64,000 nt of DNA from Labia minor. Taxonomy: Eukaryota > Arthropoda > Insecta > Dermaptera > Spongiphoridae. The stretch covers positions 50,077,962 through 50,141,961 of the forward strand of contig OY720349.1 in assembly GCA_963082975.1 (NCBI GenBank), given 5' to 3'. The notes beneath the pieces are model-generated. The model saw only the letters and a list, made by a program, of their open reading frames with translations, was not told the origin of the DNA and ran no database searches. Below are positions 22,008 through 34,376 of the stretch, piece by piece; the stretch's first letter is position 1, and each line of letters starts with the position of its first letter. Both the position numbers and the translations under genes were made by a program.

Positions 22008-22788
22008 ATATATTTTTCTTTAATATGAAATCATTTATTGAACGCATCTTTCTAATTTATTTCAATTAACTATCAAATCACGTCCCATTTAAATATTTTC
22101 GATTTAGGTCAATTTCAACAAGTAAATATTTATTTATTTTCATAAATTATTTCTAATTATATTTTTCATACATAAATAAATAATTAATTGGCATATATTA
22201 AATCCGGGAAATTTAATCTATCTCTTCTCTCTTGCTCATTTAAATTTAATGTTTTTTTTTCTAACGCATTCTTGTACTTCAATAGTGATAATTTTTAGTT
22301 TATTTCGGAATAAGTCATTTTTGTTACATTTTTCTCTTTATCAAGTTCCGAAGATTTCATATCAAAAATATATAAGAAAAACAATCTTATGTTATATATA
22401 TATTTGTCTATTTTTATTATTATATTTTTTTAATTAAAATAGTATGAAAAGTTGATTTATATAATACATAGTTTTTGAATGATTGGGTAAAAATAAAATT
22501 ACCCTAGAGCAATTTACAACTTTTCTCTGATTCATCGTATGTCGGCTCTCAGGCTTCACTCTATCAACAGTTTTTTTCCTATAAATAAAGTTTTTTTTAA
22601 AAAAAAACTTTTATAATAAACCACTAAGGTATTTTAATTAAGCAAAGTAAAAAAAATGAAAGCTGTCTTAGAATAGATTATTAAGCTTAAAATTATTAAT
22701 GTATTTTCTATTCTATCTATTATATCTATACTATAATAATATTTTATCTGATCCATATATATCATATATTTGTGTACTTTACTTTTTT
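22008..22788. other. AT-rich sequence, nothing recognised
   Basis: No feature supported. Confidence 0.5.
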
Positions 22789-23338
22789 ACTATTTTGCTA
22801 GAGATAGTATTGCGATCGCGAAAATTTTCAATGTCGATATTTTGTTGTTTTTATAAGTTTTGAAGGTTCTTGATTCATTTTCACTAAGATTGAGGAAAAA
22901 TCTCTCTCTCTCTCTCTGTATGTACGGTTTGAGCTAGAATCATGAAATTTGGTACATGAAAATTTGTAGTTTTCTATCAACTTTTGAGAAATGTAGCTCA
23001 TTTGGAAGAGGACCATTACCTACCACGTTTTGATTTTTTTTCCTCTAAACTGACCGTAAAAATAAAGATATATGTTTGATAGTTTTTTACATGATAAAAA
23101 ATTGTATAAAACTGCTATATATTGAATTTCAGCTTGATTGAATCGCTGAAAGTACCAGAATTAATTTTTTAACACTGCTTTAATCACGCACCAGCACGTG
23201 ACCATCAACAAAGAGCCAAACACGCGTTGGCTTAATAAATATTATTTATTAATTTTAATTTATAATTTATAATTAATTTTATTTAATTTAAATATAATAC
23301 ATATTATTTAATCCAATTCAAATTGCGAGATACTCCAG
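22789..23338 (+). mobile_element. Family B HINE-like element (copy B6)
   Basis: Starts ACTATTTTGCTAGAGATAGT. The microsatellite is (TC)n here instead of (GT)n. A short piece with the usual GATTACGCAAAAAC text is missing. The 3' end is shortened to GCGAGATACTCCAG, so the terminal hairpin is lost. Confidence 0.8.
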
Positions 23339-23760
23339 ATTTTTATTTTTGATAGTAAAACCTTATCTTCAATTGATAGTAATTCTTTGAATAAGAATGT
23401 ATTATAGTACAAAGACAATTTATAACTATTCTTATACAATGAAAACAATTAAGATTAAAAAAAAATCTAATCCCAAAAAGTCAATAATACCATTAGATTT
23501 GCAGCTTGATAAGTCATACCTTTTTGAATTTGAAATGCAACATTATTCGTGTAATATAAATTAAACGGAAATGATAGAAAAACAAATTTATTATGGGCAT
23601 AAATCATTGTGGACTAGGAAATACTAACACACCCAGCATATGTTCAGGTTAAGAGACTATTTCTTGTTTCCATACCTGAAGAACTAATCCTATGATTTCT
23701 GAAATTAAATTTTTAAATATAATATAATATACGTCTGTATATATTTTTAGAATAAAATAA
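23339..23760. other. AT-rich sequence, nothing recognised
   Basis: No feature supported. Confidence 0.5.
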
Positions 23761-24318
23761 GTTGACCTGTGGCCAGGTCCGAACCGACCGACGGTTTGAA
23801 GTAAATTAATTTTCAGCTACAGAAACAATTTCAAATAATTTTAATATATCTATTAATGTAATAAAAAACAGATATGAATATAACATAAATATTTTTAATT
23901 TTATTTTATTTATAATATATATGTAAGACCAGACTGTGACGTCATGAATGGCTGGATGACGTCATATAATTTTAAATCAAGAAAAAACTAATAAATATGA
24001 TTTTTCCGAGGATAAAACCAATACAAAGTGTATGATTCGTGGTGATATATAAAAAAATCTCCTCATGTGAAATTTGGTGTGAAAATAACCCTTCCCTTCC
24101 TATCGTCGATCGCTAATACTACCACTTCCGGTTTCCGGATATACACCAAAAGTTGATCAATTCATCCCACTGATGCATTAAGTAAATATGCCAAATTTCA
24201 TCAAAATCGGTTGAGCCGTTCAGGCTGTACACATCTATACGGACGTTCTGTTTAGAAAATGCATGATTTGGTGAAATTTGGTGTGAAAACAATACCTCCC
24301 TTACTATCGTCGGTCGGT
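23761..24318 (-). mobile_element. Family C HINE-like element (copy C2)
   Basis: Antisense. The 3' hairpin GACCTG-TGGC-CAGGTC lies at 23763-23778, directly after 23761, and the 5' end ACCGACCGAC is at 24318. It has lost the GTCC microsatellite and neighbouring text but is otherwise very close to C1. Confidence 0.8.
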
Positions 24319-25372
24319 AAAAATTCTAAAAACACTTGTACATTTCTTTCTAAGATTCAAATATAAAGTTTTAATTTAAAAAAAAAATCATTCTCATTCT
24401 TGCAGAAAAATTTATTTAAAATGAAACTTATTATTTCCTAAGAAAATTCAAATAATTAGAAAAAATTGGTAGTGAAAATCGGGGATACCTCCATTCTTTT
24501 ATCTTTAAAAAATCTTAAATCAATTTTAATGATATTGAATTACGATATTATTAACACTTAATAAATTTTCACAGACTAATGATTCAAACTGTTCAAGTGG
24601 ATGTACCCCACTCACAAGGTTATTATAAAGATAAACAAATTTCTTTAGGCTCGATATATTTATACTTCATTTATGTCGATAGAGAATCATTTTTAGTTTG
24701 CTTTCATTTTTTTACATTAAACAATCTTTTTATAAAACTTCATGAATTATATTTTGTTGAAATATTGATTATTTATTTGATTAAGAAAGAAAGAGAATGT
24801 ATTTATTAAAACTTTTCTGTATAAGTAAGATAACCCGAGTGATTTCATTCTGAGTTAATAAAAGTGTTGAAAATTATTTTTAATATTTGAAGTCTTGATA
24901 TCTTAAACTAAATTTTAATTGAAATATTTAGTTAATAATTGCACTTAGTAGAATTCAAGAAAGTTCATTTTTATATAAATAGGATTAAGTTTTGAAATTT
25001 TGAAATTATTCATGAGGTCTTGGCATACCTTTTATAAAATTTTAATTTATTTAAACAATTCTTCGAGAACTAAATAATCCTTTATAATTTTTCAACAAAC
25101 GAAATTAATTTTATTTTAATAATTAACATGTTTATTAGTATCTAAATAATAATAATAATAAATAATAATAATAAATAAGAACTGAATACAAACTTATAGG
25201 TTATGAGTTCTCTATTATTATTCTATATTATTCATGAATTGACCAAGATTGGCAAAAATCTGTGAGATTCTAGATAAAACTGTAAATGTTTAATAATGGA
25301 TTAATAGAAAATGGAACTAAGAAGACAGTAACAAACTCAGACTGTCAATAGAAGTTTACGTTCTTTTAAAAT
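24319..25372. other. AT-rich sequence, nothing recognised
   Basis: Contains an (AAT)n-type run near 25146-25176. The ORF at 24579 looks like chance. Confidence 0.45.
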
Positions 25373-25760
25373 TGTCTAGCCGTGCATTCTGACGCCATTT
25401 AGCGGTTCGTGAACGTACCACCGTTTCCCCTTATTTGATTGCCGAACGGTTGTCTGCGGAGCAAATCAATTCAAACTCACTTCTCCACGCAAACACTTCG
25501 CCTCCAAGAGCACCATTGTTTCTGGGAATCCTGCCGCCGCCATCTTAGTTCTCCATCTTTTGCACCCTTTTATCTGTCTTTTTGGTACCACAACCACCCA
25601 ATCTCCAAATACCATCCTCTTCGTGTCCTTTTTCATCTTAATGGTTAAAACCAACAATTCGCTGTAAATAAATAACTGGATTCTTAAAATAAACAATTCT
25701 CATCATATCTCGTTTCTTTTTATTTCAATTCTGCTTTTCACCCAGCCTCTCGGCCCTACA
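25373..25760 (+). mobile_element. Possible solo LTR of an old LTR retroelement
   Basis: A 388-bp block clearly GC-richer than its flanks starts TGTCTAGCC and ends GGCCCTACA (TG...CA rule). It carries an AATAAA signal at about 25687 in the right place for an R/U5 boundary. The flanking five bases (AAAAT and GAAAT) agree in four of five. No coding region adjoins it. A host exon or promoter island is the alternative. Confidence 0.38.
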
Positions 25761-26784
25761 GAAATGGAAAGCATTTTTGAACCAAAGAAGAAATTCAGAA
25801 GAGAATTATGAATGTTTGTGGAAAAGGTTATAATCATAATATAAATCGACCCATTTATAAAAGGCGTTTTTATTCAAGAAAATGATAATAAAATTATTTT
25901 GGAAATGTCATAATTTACCAAGCCAAATGTGATAAATGAACTTTAATATCTTAAGTACTCAAATGAAACAAACAAGATATATATTATTTGGTTTTTGATC
26001 TTTAATTCAATTCATTCAAATAAAAATATTTGTTTATTTAATGTTATACTAACTAAATTTTCAATTATATTTTAATTTATATTTATGTCATAAAGTTAAT
26101 AAACAAAATTTATTTATTATAAACTAATATATGGAATTGAAATTGATAATCTCTCTTTAATAAAAACAAAGAAGAAAGCATTTTTTTCAAAATATCAAAT
26201 TAATAATTCTTGAATAATCTTTAAACTAATTCTGATTTGATACTGTATTGTAAATTTTGCTAGTGGGCCCTATTTTGTGCTACCTTCATCAAACTCCCTC
26301 TTTATATATTAACATATATTTTTATATATTAACTTTTCTCGCTGTCTTTATAAATAAATTTTTCTCAACACAAAATTTACTGTTCTCAATTTTTGTTAAT
26401 GTTTTAAAATTTTAAATTATATTTTTTTCAATTTATGATAATATTTTTGTTTTAGTATAATATTAAACATAAATTAATATTTACAAAGTAAATTAAAGTA
26501 AATATCACTTTGTATTTATTTAAAATTTATTTATAAAATATTTTGAACCACAGGCAAATAAAAATCTAAGGTTAAAAATAGTTTTACCATATTTGGAAAT
26601 AAAATATTTTTTAATCTTATATATAAATATATTATAACAACAAGGTCAACAGGCTAAGGGCCTGTAAGACAACAATGTTACCCCTTGCCTCTTGAGATAA
26701 CGTGCCTCAAGGCCATAGTACTTTTAACTAGAAGAGGGAGGTTAATAAAAAGGAAGATGAAAATTTATTTATATCGAGAAATCG
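25761..26784. other. AT-rich; unassigned patch at 26642-26720
   Basis: The patch contains AGGCTAAGGGCCTGTAAGAC and is GC-richer. It may be a repeat fragment, but I cannot place it. Confidence 0.35.
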
Positions 26785-27165
26785 GCAGTTGGACTCTTTT
26801 GTATGATAATGCACCATCACATCGTTCGCGACTTGTAACTGAATTTTTGGTCAAAAATCACGTTATTCCTTTGCATCATTCGCCCTATTCACCAGATCTG
26901 GCTTCGTTAGACTTCTATCTGTTCCCTAAACTGCATTTGACGATGAAAGGAAAGTGGCACGCATCTATTGAAGCCATTGAGAAGGCGACGACCGACTTCC
27001 TAAAAACCATTCCAAAAAGGACATGGAGAAGTCGTTTGACAACTTGTTGGAGCGTGCAAATTTGTGTATCGATGCAGAAGGGGAATACATTGATTAATAA
27101 AAATGATTTGTTCCAAAATGTACATTGGTTTTTTGTTTTTTTTAAAAAGTTCGGTTTCTTTTGGA
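26785..27165 (+). pseudogene. Mariner transposase C-terminal remnant (DD34D)
   Basis: The frame reads SWTLLYDNAPSHRSRLVTEF and later HHSPYSPDLASLDFYLFPKL. This gives the second and third catalytic aspartates (DNAPSH; LDFYLF) separated by 34 residues, the mariner spacing. After about 26999 the frame shifts by one: the homologous text (MEKSFDNLLERANLCIDAEG and a stop) continues in another frame to about 27098. AAGTTCGGTTTCTTTTGGAA at 27147-27166 may be the terminal repeat region. The N-terminal half is missing, so it is dead. Confidence 0.8.
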
Positions 27166-27239
27166 ATGGAGGGTGTATTAGTTATATCTATATGTATGTA
27201 TCCGGTTTTAGAGGGGAACACTGCAGGTGAGTTACGTTA

Positions 27240-28063
27240 CAATATACATAAATAACTAGAATCGTATGCTTAAAAGAAATCAAAATAATTTCAAATTATT
27301 ATTAAATTAATAACTACTCCAGGAACTACAATCCCTAGTTTTATATAAACCTATTATAGAAATATTATATATATAGGAATTTACAATACCCAGGGAGTGA
27401 TGGCATTTAATAATACAATGCAATACATTTTCAGGCTATATTTGTATCGGATAGATTTGTTCAAACTCTTGGAAGTGATTTTCAATCGTATATATTACAA
27501 ATAAGTTTTTAGATAATTATATTTTAGAATAATGTTTCTATAAAAAAATATTTAAAGTTTTTTCTGGGAATAATATTTAATGATGAGCAAGATGTTTATT
27601 ATGTTATCTTTCAATTTTGTTTTTATTAATTTAAAATGTTATGTAGTCAATTTTTTTATTATATTAATATAATAAGTCTATGTACATTGAAGAATAAATC
27701 AATAAATAAAATTCAAACAGTAGAATGATAACGGAAATTATTTGTTAGATTGTAAAGCATATTAGTATTAATAGTATAAAAGTTGAAAGAATTTGTCCCC
27801 GGATATTATTATAATTTTCGACGATACAAAGAAAGGTCATTTCTCCGATTTAGATAAAATCGAAATTCAATTTTCTCCCAAATGATAAATTTCCTTTGAA
27901 TCTGTAAGGATCATAATTTTATATATGAAATTTGAATTCTCTAAAATTTACTTCTGATTAATCAAAAGTTGATTATATCCGGGAAAACAATTGAACAATT
28001 ATCATGGGTTATAAATTAAACAATAACTCTTATGAAACATATTATATGATTATTTAGATATAT
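27240..28063. other. AT-rich sequence, nothing recognised
   Basis: No feature supported. Confidence 0.5.
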
Positions 28064-28195
28064 AGTACTACGGAACTTGTGGTAGGCTTCAACAACACTC
28101 TGTTTGTCCCTATCTTCATCCAATGTCTAGCTTTACTTTGTCAATCCATTGCATCTTTGATTTAGTCCTCAGTTGTTTTCCAATTGATTTCCATA
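28064..28195 (-). pseudogene. LINE reverse-transcriptase C-terminal fragment
   Basis: The minus-strand text reads GKQLRTKSKMQWIDKVKLDI and, in a shifted frame, LDEDRDKQSVVEAYHKF. This matches the usual end of non-LTR reverse transcriptases ('RGRPRxRWxDxVxxDL... DRxxWRSVVEAA'). It is frame-broken and very short. Confidence 0.5.
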
Positions 28196-28949
28196 TAACA
28201 AATTTCTCAATTTTCTATTCTTTAATAAGATTTTTAAAATTTATGTTTTATTATATTTTTCTAAACAATACAAAAAACTGAATTTGAAAATTTCAATCAA
28301 ATTTTTTCCCATTGATTTATGTTGCACTCAAACATTGAACTTCTTTTAATAACGTTTTTCTTAATTTCACTTGGCGTCTGTCTCTCTGTCTGTCTGTTCG
28401 CTCTTTTGATAAATTGAAATCGATTTTTCATCGACTTTTTATTGAGATAGACTTTTGAAAATTTTTATAGATATTTCAATGAATCCCTAGGATGTATAGA
28501 AGAAATATAATTGAATTTTAATTAATTAATTGTAATTCATTAGCGATTAATTACTTTTAGTAACTAACTCCTTTTGTATTGCTCCGATTAATTTTTTTTC
28601 AACGGATTTTGAAACATAAATATTGATTTCAGGATAGATTTTCATTTTGAACGAATTTGAAAATATTTCATAGCATCAAAATTAATGATGAATTCTTATT
28701 AATCGCCAATGAAGAGAGGTTTCTTTCCCTCAGATGGTATATAGAAAATATCTTTTTTTTTATACATTGTATATTTCCCTGATAGAAAGGAAACAAAACA
28801 ATAGAATAACCTTTTTTTATATATATATATATACATTTATAAAATCTCATATTAATAAAAATTATTTATTTATAAATATAAATAAATAATTATTATTCAA
28901 TAATAGCATTTACTTAACATAAATGCATAAAATCAATTTTGGAAGATTA
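28196..28949. other. AT-rich; CTGT-rich patch near 28376-28400
   Basis: The patch (GTCTGTCTGTTCGCTC) resembles the microsatellite segments of mobile elements in this window, but ends could not be found. Confidence 0.35.
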
Positions 28950-29235
28950 ATATATTTTTTTGTTTTATTCAATTTGTAAATTTTCGTATAACTTCATCTT
29001 TTCTATTTTTCTTGTTATATTAAATAAATTTATCATATTAAAATTGCACTAAAAAGACTAAAATAATATAAATATAAAATTTTTTTATAAAATAACGTTT
29101 TTCCAATGGACTAAAAAGAATAAAATAATTTTTCTATAAGCTTGACAAAGTTTATGGATGAATTGCTTCTTATTCAACGAAAAACGTTCATATAAATAAA
29201 TAAAACTAAATGCGCCCAACGTTTTAAAATATTTC
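28950..29235. mobile_element. Foldback MITE family F, one arm (copy F1)
   Basis: Matches the reverse complement of 44588-44820. It contains two ACTAAAAAGAMTAAAATAAT motifs and the CAACGAAAAACGTT core. Between two AACGTT sites the inner segment ending in AAATGCGCCC lies in the opposite sense to copy F3. Confidence 0.65.
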
Positions 29236-29693
29236 ACTCATTTTCAAATCACTATAATTTCTGATACAACAAATTATTTTTTTTATTCTAATTTATTTAT
29301 CCTAACGGTATTTAGTTGAAGACCATTTTTCAAGAACATTCTCATATTTTATCAATTACCAAACTCTCCTCACAAAAAATGTAAGATGGCTCCTTTTGTT
29401 CGAGACATGTTTGTCACAATTGAATGAGTGGATATATGAGCATCAACACCCAGTTTTACATGAATAACTAAAATAATTTTAAAAAAGCAAAATTGGTAGT
29501 CGTAAGAGATTTGAAAGCAGACGGAATGCGCACCACTATTTACATTCTGGAGAAAATTGAGACGAGTCTTGTTTTATTCTAATAAGCAAATCTTTATTTA
29601 AGATACTAAAAATTCAAATAAAATTTTAAATATTTTTAAAATAAATATAAATGGAATTTATATATACGTATATAATTAATAAATATTAAATAA
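29236..29693. other. AT-rich; small transposase-like text at 29490-29580
   Basis: A frame reading KAKLVVVRDLKADGMRTTIY faintly resembles the helix-turn-helix start of Tc1/mariner transposases. Too short to call. Confidence 0.25.
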
Positions 29694-29723
29694 TAATAAA
29701 ATAAAATTTTAATTATTTAAATC
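29694..29723. repeat. SINE target-site duplication, left
   Basis: Identical to 29996-30025. Confidence 0.85.
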
Positions 29724-29995
29724 TTCGTTGTCGATAACTTCCTAGCGGAAGTGTCGTGGCCCTAATAACTCCACAGGAGTCATAGGGTGTTCATGGGAAA
29801 ATTTGACCGAAGTGGTTTCCCCTTGCCTTCTTCGGTGGGGCAGCCGATGTTAAATTGAATTAGATTTTTATATTTATTAATTAATTAAATTAAATAAATA
29901 TATAATCTTGAGTTCTATGCTGGGATTCGAACTCAGGCTTCCTGTGTAGAAATCTAGTACTCTACCCACTCAGCCATGCTGCCCCCATTTAAATC
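29724..29995 (-). mobile_element. tRNA-derived SINE with 30-bp target duplication
   Basis: On the minus strand the head (about 29989-29923) is tRNA-like: A box TGGCTGAGTGGG and B box GAGTTCGAATCC. The 3' acceptor side does not pair, so it is not a working tRNA. After an AT-rich linker the body contains GAAGAAGGCAAGGGGAAACC and CCCATGAACACC, text typical of RTE-clade LINE tails. Identical 30-bp direct repeats at 29694-29723 and 29996-30025 flank it, so the insertion is young. Internal pol III promoter is expected from the boxes. Confidence 0.85.
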
Positions 29996-30025
29996 TAATA
30001 AAATAAAATTTTAATTATTTAAATC
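29996..30025. repeat. SINE target-site duplication, right
   Basis: Identical to 29694-29723. Confidence 0.85.
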
Positions 30026-31319
30026 ATGTAATTCCAAATTTTTAAATTAAAATGAATTGCTTTTTCAATAATAATTTTATTTGTAAAAGAGAAGAAAGAA
30101 GCTACTTTTCAAAATTTCTTCCTTCTTTTGTTATTACATTAAATACATATGTAAATCATTAATACCGCCTTAATTAAATCCTACAACTTATTAAAATTAA
30201 ATAATTTATAATAATTATTGTTTTTATATAAGACTTAAATTTTTTACTGTTTTAAATTAAATTGTAGCACAGATCAAAAAATAATAGTTTTTCAATATTG
30301 ACCTTTGAAAATAATATTTTATTTGATTTTGAATTAAATAATAAGCTAAAAATTCAATAATATATTTTATTTCTATAACAATTTATTTGTTATATTAGTT
30401 TACATACTAAAATATAATTACACTATAAATCAATCCCAGGTTCAAGTAGTAAAACATTTACACGGATCAATTTTCTTTTATCGTGAAACAATATTAATTG
30501 AAATGAATAATTAAAATATATATTTTTGAAAGATTAATTAACAATATAGTTAATATAATGCTGTTAGTTAATAATGATAACAATTTTGTTTCAAAAAAAT
30601 TTCCTACATTAATAATTTTAAAAAATAAATAAATCCATTGAAAATTATATTTTGATTTATCATTCAATTCTATTCATTTAATTAATCTATAAAAATGTAT
30701 ATACTGCTTTTGTTCCTGATGGAGATCTATTCGAATTGTTCTATTGACACCAACTATCAAAATGATTAATAAATAATGACTAATCCTTTCCATTTTCCTC
30801 TCATTATAAATCATCCTATTTACTATGTTATCAGTTGTGCTAGTACTTTGAAAAATTGCTTACACGAACAAATGTAAATTTAAATAAATTAAATTTAACT
30901 AAAAACAAGAGAAAGGATATATTTTAAAAAGGGAAAGTTAAAAAAAGGAAAAAAAACTAAATTAATTAAACCTTCTTTATTATATCAATCAATCTTTTCT
31001 ACTTAATTCTCTCGGTCAAATATTAATAGCTCAAATAATTAACAAATAACAGCATAAAATAAATAAATATAAAAGTATAAGTATTTTAAAATTATGTCTG
31101 GATTGCACTAATTCCATAAATGTAGTACCGGAACCCCGGTAATTAAGTTAAAAAAAATTATTCATTATTATTGGGTTTGGCTGGTAATATTAATACCTGA
31201 TTCACCGAATCGCCATTCAAATAGTAACATACAAACAGAAAAGTAGGCCTGTTGATATAAAATATATACCTTGGACACCGATCTATCTTTGAATGAAAAC
31301 ATTATGCATAATTAAATAG
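30026..31319. other. AT-rich; nothing certain
   Basis: A short inverted CCGG-AACC-CCGG at about 31127-31139 precedes the repeat tail at 31320 and may belong to it. Confidence 0.4.
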
Positions 31320-31475
31320 TGGATAAATTCTGTTATTATACATCAAAACCTTCCTTTTCAATCACTCAATCTATTAAAAAAGAACATCAAAATTCGTTGC
31401 GTAGTTTTAAAGATTGAAGCGTTTATAGGGACAGAGAAATCGACTTTGTTTTATACTATGTAATGATTATGAAAA
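31320..31475 (+). repeat. Probable LINE/SINE 3'-tail fragment
   Basis: Contains ATTCGTTGCGTAGTTTTAAA and ends GACTTTGTTTTATACTATGT plus AATGATTATG. I recognise this wording as a tail common among insect interspersed repeats (probably RTE-type). No coding part adjoins it. Confidence 0.45.
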
Positions 31476-31606
31476 AAAATTTTAAAAAAATGTATTTAAT
31501 TAAATTAATAACTTTAAAAAATATTCAATGATATTTAGCTTAATTATAAAAATTTAAATAAAAAGAAATTACTTAAAAAAATTACAACAATAACAATAAT
31601 ATTCAG

Positions 31607-31681
31607 TCTGCAGACAATCAGTTCTCTTCGAACTCTATGTGGAGGAGTTCCATGTACGACTGTCAACTCAATTCAGAATAA
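31607..31681 (+). CDS. Candidate host terminal exon, function unknown
   Basis: Acceptor AATATTCAG ends at 31606. The next 75 nt are about 45% GC and open in frame 0: SADNQFSSNSMWRSSM and on to TAA at 31679-31681, with AATAAA overlapping the stop. Serine-rich, no domain. The following ~200 bp are also GC-richer and could be a 3' UTR. The upstream exon is not found. Confidence 0.33.
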   Translation, partial: SADNQFSSNSMWRSSMYDCQLNSE

Positions 31682-32512
31682 AAATTTTTATCTCTTAAGT
31701 TTTCGCCTTTTGTGCACCTATGAAGGACATATCATTCGTTCACTATTAAGTCCGCCTCTTATTTCTTAAAGAGGGAATGCGTTTTGTCTTTTTCCCTCAA
31801 AGAAGGGGTTTGTATTGACATTTTTTTCCAACAACGACTGTGTGTGTGTTTTGAAAAGGTGGGTAATTATATTTCGTAGGTGTCACGATGAATAATTAAA
31901 TTATTATTTATTTTATTTGAAAATTATTTAAACAATAATTCGTTGCTTAGAAATTGAAATTTTCTTAAATGATATAAGTAATAAGCATGACCTTATTGTT
32001 TAAATAAAATATGTAATTTAAACGATTATTAAATGTTATTTTGGAAAAAATATTTGTTTGGATATCCCAATAGTTTTTAAATAAAATATAATTTTATTGA
32101 AGCCTTTGTCATTTGAATTTACATTTGCATATAATTGACATCAATTTCCAAGCACAAATAAATCATGAATTTATTCGATCAGGATGTAAACAAACATAGA
32201 AAATTTTTTTAAAAAAGTTGTCATCATAAATTTTATTTATTACTAACAAATTTTTAATTCTAATTAATTGTTTATTAATCATTGTGAGTCACTATGATAT
32301 TTCTCTACGATTTAAGGCACCATTATCAATTTCTGTAAGTTCCCATGATTATATGTTTGCAAGTATATATTATATAGATAGGTCCTATAACTAACCTTTT
32401 GCAAATTGATTAGAGCAACATAGAATTTTTATTGTAATTCATATAAAAATTATTTTTATGACTAATGAAATAAGACATTATGAAAAAATATTTAAAATAT
32501 TAAAAAAAATAT
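31682..32512. other. Possible 3' UTR to about 31880, then AT-rich
   Basis: No further coding or repeat signal. Confidence 0.35.
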
Positions 32513-32937
32513 CTTGAGTGTATCCACTTGACTATCTCGAAAATATGAATTGGATTAATTAACATTATATATTTAAATTAAATTTAATTAATTATAAATT
32601 AAAATCAATAAATATTATTTATTAAACCAGTGCGTGTTTGGCTCTTTGTCACGTGCTGGCGAGTGATTTGCAGTGTTAAAAAATCAATTTCGGTACTTTC
32701 ATCAAGCTGAAATTCTATATATAACAGTTTTATACAATTTTTAATCATATGAAAAACCATCAAACATATATCTTTATTTTTACAGTCAGTTTAGAGGAAA
32801 AAAAATGAAAACGTGGTAGGTAATAAACATCTTCCGAATGAGCTACATTTCTCAAAAGTTGATAGATTACTACGAATTTTGAATAATGCCCGTGTACCAA
32901 ATTTCATTATTCTAGCTCTGCGTAATCTTGCGAGCAT

Positions 32938-32978
<41 letters not shown>

Positions 32979-33086
32979 CAGAAACAGACATTTTTCTAAA
33001 CCTTAGTGAAAATGACCCAGGAGCCTTCAAAATGTATAAAAACATCAAATTCTCGACATCGAAAATTTTCATGATCGCGAGATAGT
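32513..33086 (-). mobile_element. Family B HINE-like element, complete (copy B7)
   Basis: Element 3' end at 32513 (antisense CTTGAGTGTATCCACTTGAC, hairpin degraded) and 5' end CGCGAGATAGT at 33086. The microsatellite is (CA)n(GA)n at 32938-32981. Overlapping ORFs of about 90 codons on both strands come from this repeat and are not genes. Confidence 0.83.
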
Positions 33087-34371
33087 AAAAATAATAATTA
33101 TTAATATTTATTAATATTTGTGATATAATTTGAACTCATGAAATTTACTTCAATTAACTAGTATAAAGATACAATAAATTGTATGTTATTAATATAGATC
33201 AAATAAATACAATAAAAAATTTAAATAAATCTAAATTACATATATATTTAATGTTTTCTTTTTTTGAATGATTTAGAATGAATTAAATAGACGCACTCAT
33301 TTATAAATATATAAACTGAATCAATTCAACAAAAATAAATTCATTTTGAATGTTGGGATTTAACTCATTGTTTGTTATTATTAATTATTGTATATTAATA
33401 TAGAAAATTTATAAATACACAAGGACAGTAACTAAAAAGTGAGAGAAGGGGGTTGTGTTCAGCTTTTTGACGTACTCAACAGATGTCTTCAGTTTATGGT
33501 AATCGTATGCTTATGTTTATGAATGAGGGCCTGGAATCAAAATAAATAGCCAATTTTCTGTTTTTGTACAATTAAACACTGGTTGTTAATCTAGTTTTAA
33601 TTTCACAATGAAGAACTAGTTCGTAAATTAGAAAATTAAATGGAAGTTTAATGAAAATTGTTGACATTATTTATTTAACTTTTTAGTAGAGTAACTCCAA
33701 CTTGTTTATTTTCAATGGAAATCAGAACATGAACTTCCTGATAAAACGTGCGCATCCAATCGCAGAATTCAATTTAAAATGTGATATCTTTTTTCTTATT
33801 TAATTAAACTCCACTAATCAAGCTATTGAAATATAATATAATCACTGAATAAGAATATGAAGAGTACCTAATTTTTATATTAATAGTAGTAGATATAAAC
33901 AAATATGATGGAATTTTTTAATTAAATTTTGATTTAATAAAAAAAGAAATACTCATAATATATGATGATACATGTCTTTGGGAAATTGAAAGATAATATT
34001 TTTTAAGAATACTATCTGATTAAATATTATATTTTTTTTCAAAATCTTACTTGACAAATAATACTTTTTATTTATTGATTTTTTATTATTATAATATTTT
34101 GAATTTAAATTTATATAAAATGCAATTAGACTTGTTAAAAAACTATCTTTAGAATATTCTTATTTTATAGCCTCTAATATTACTAATACTTTATTTTAAT
34201 TCCATTAACGATGATTGATTATATAATAAATCATATATTATATAAGATTTGTTAGATTTCAGTAATGGAAAGGATTTCGTAATATATGACTCCGATCATC
34301 ATATTACGTTATTTAAAAAAACGAAAAATATAAAAATTTATTTTAAAAAATATATAAAAATAATGGAAAAG
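33087..34371. other. AT-rich sequence, nothing recognised
   Basis: A small patch at 33440-33550 is GC-richer and has a MSSVYG/GTAATC donor-like site, but support is poor. Confidence 0.4.
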
Positions 34372-34376
34372 GACTA

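Noticed and set aside
29923-29989. tRNA gene
   Set aside because: A and B boxes are present, but the acceptor stem does not pair and the sequence continues into a SINE body with target duplications.
32791-33085. ORFs of about 90 codons on both strands
   Set aside because: Products of the family B copy with a CA/GA microsatellite.
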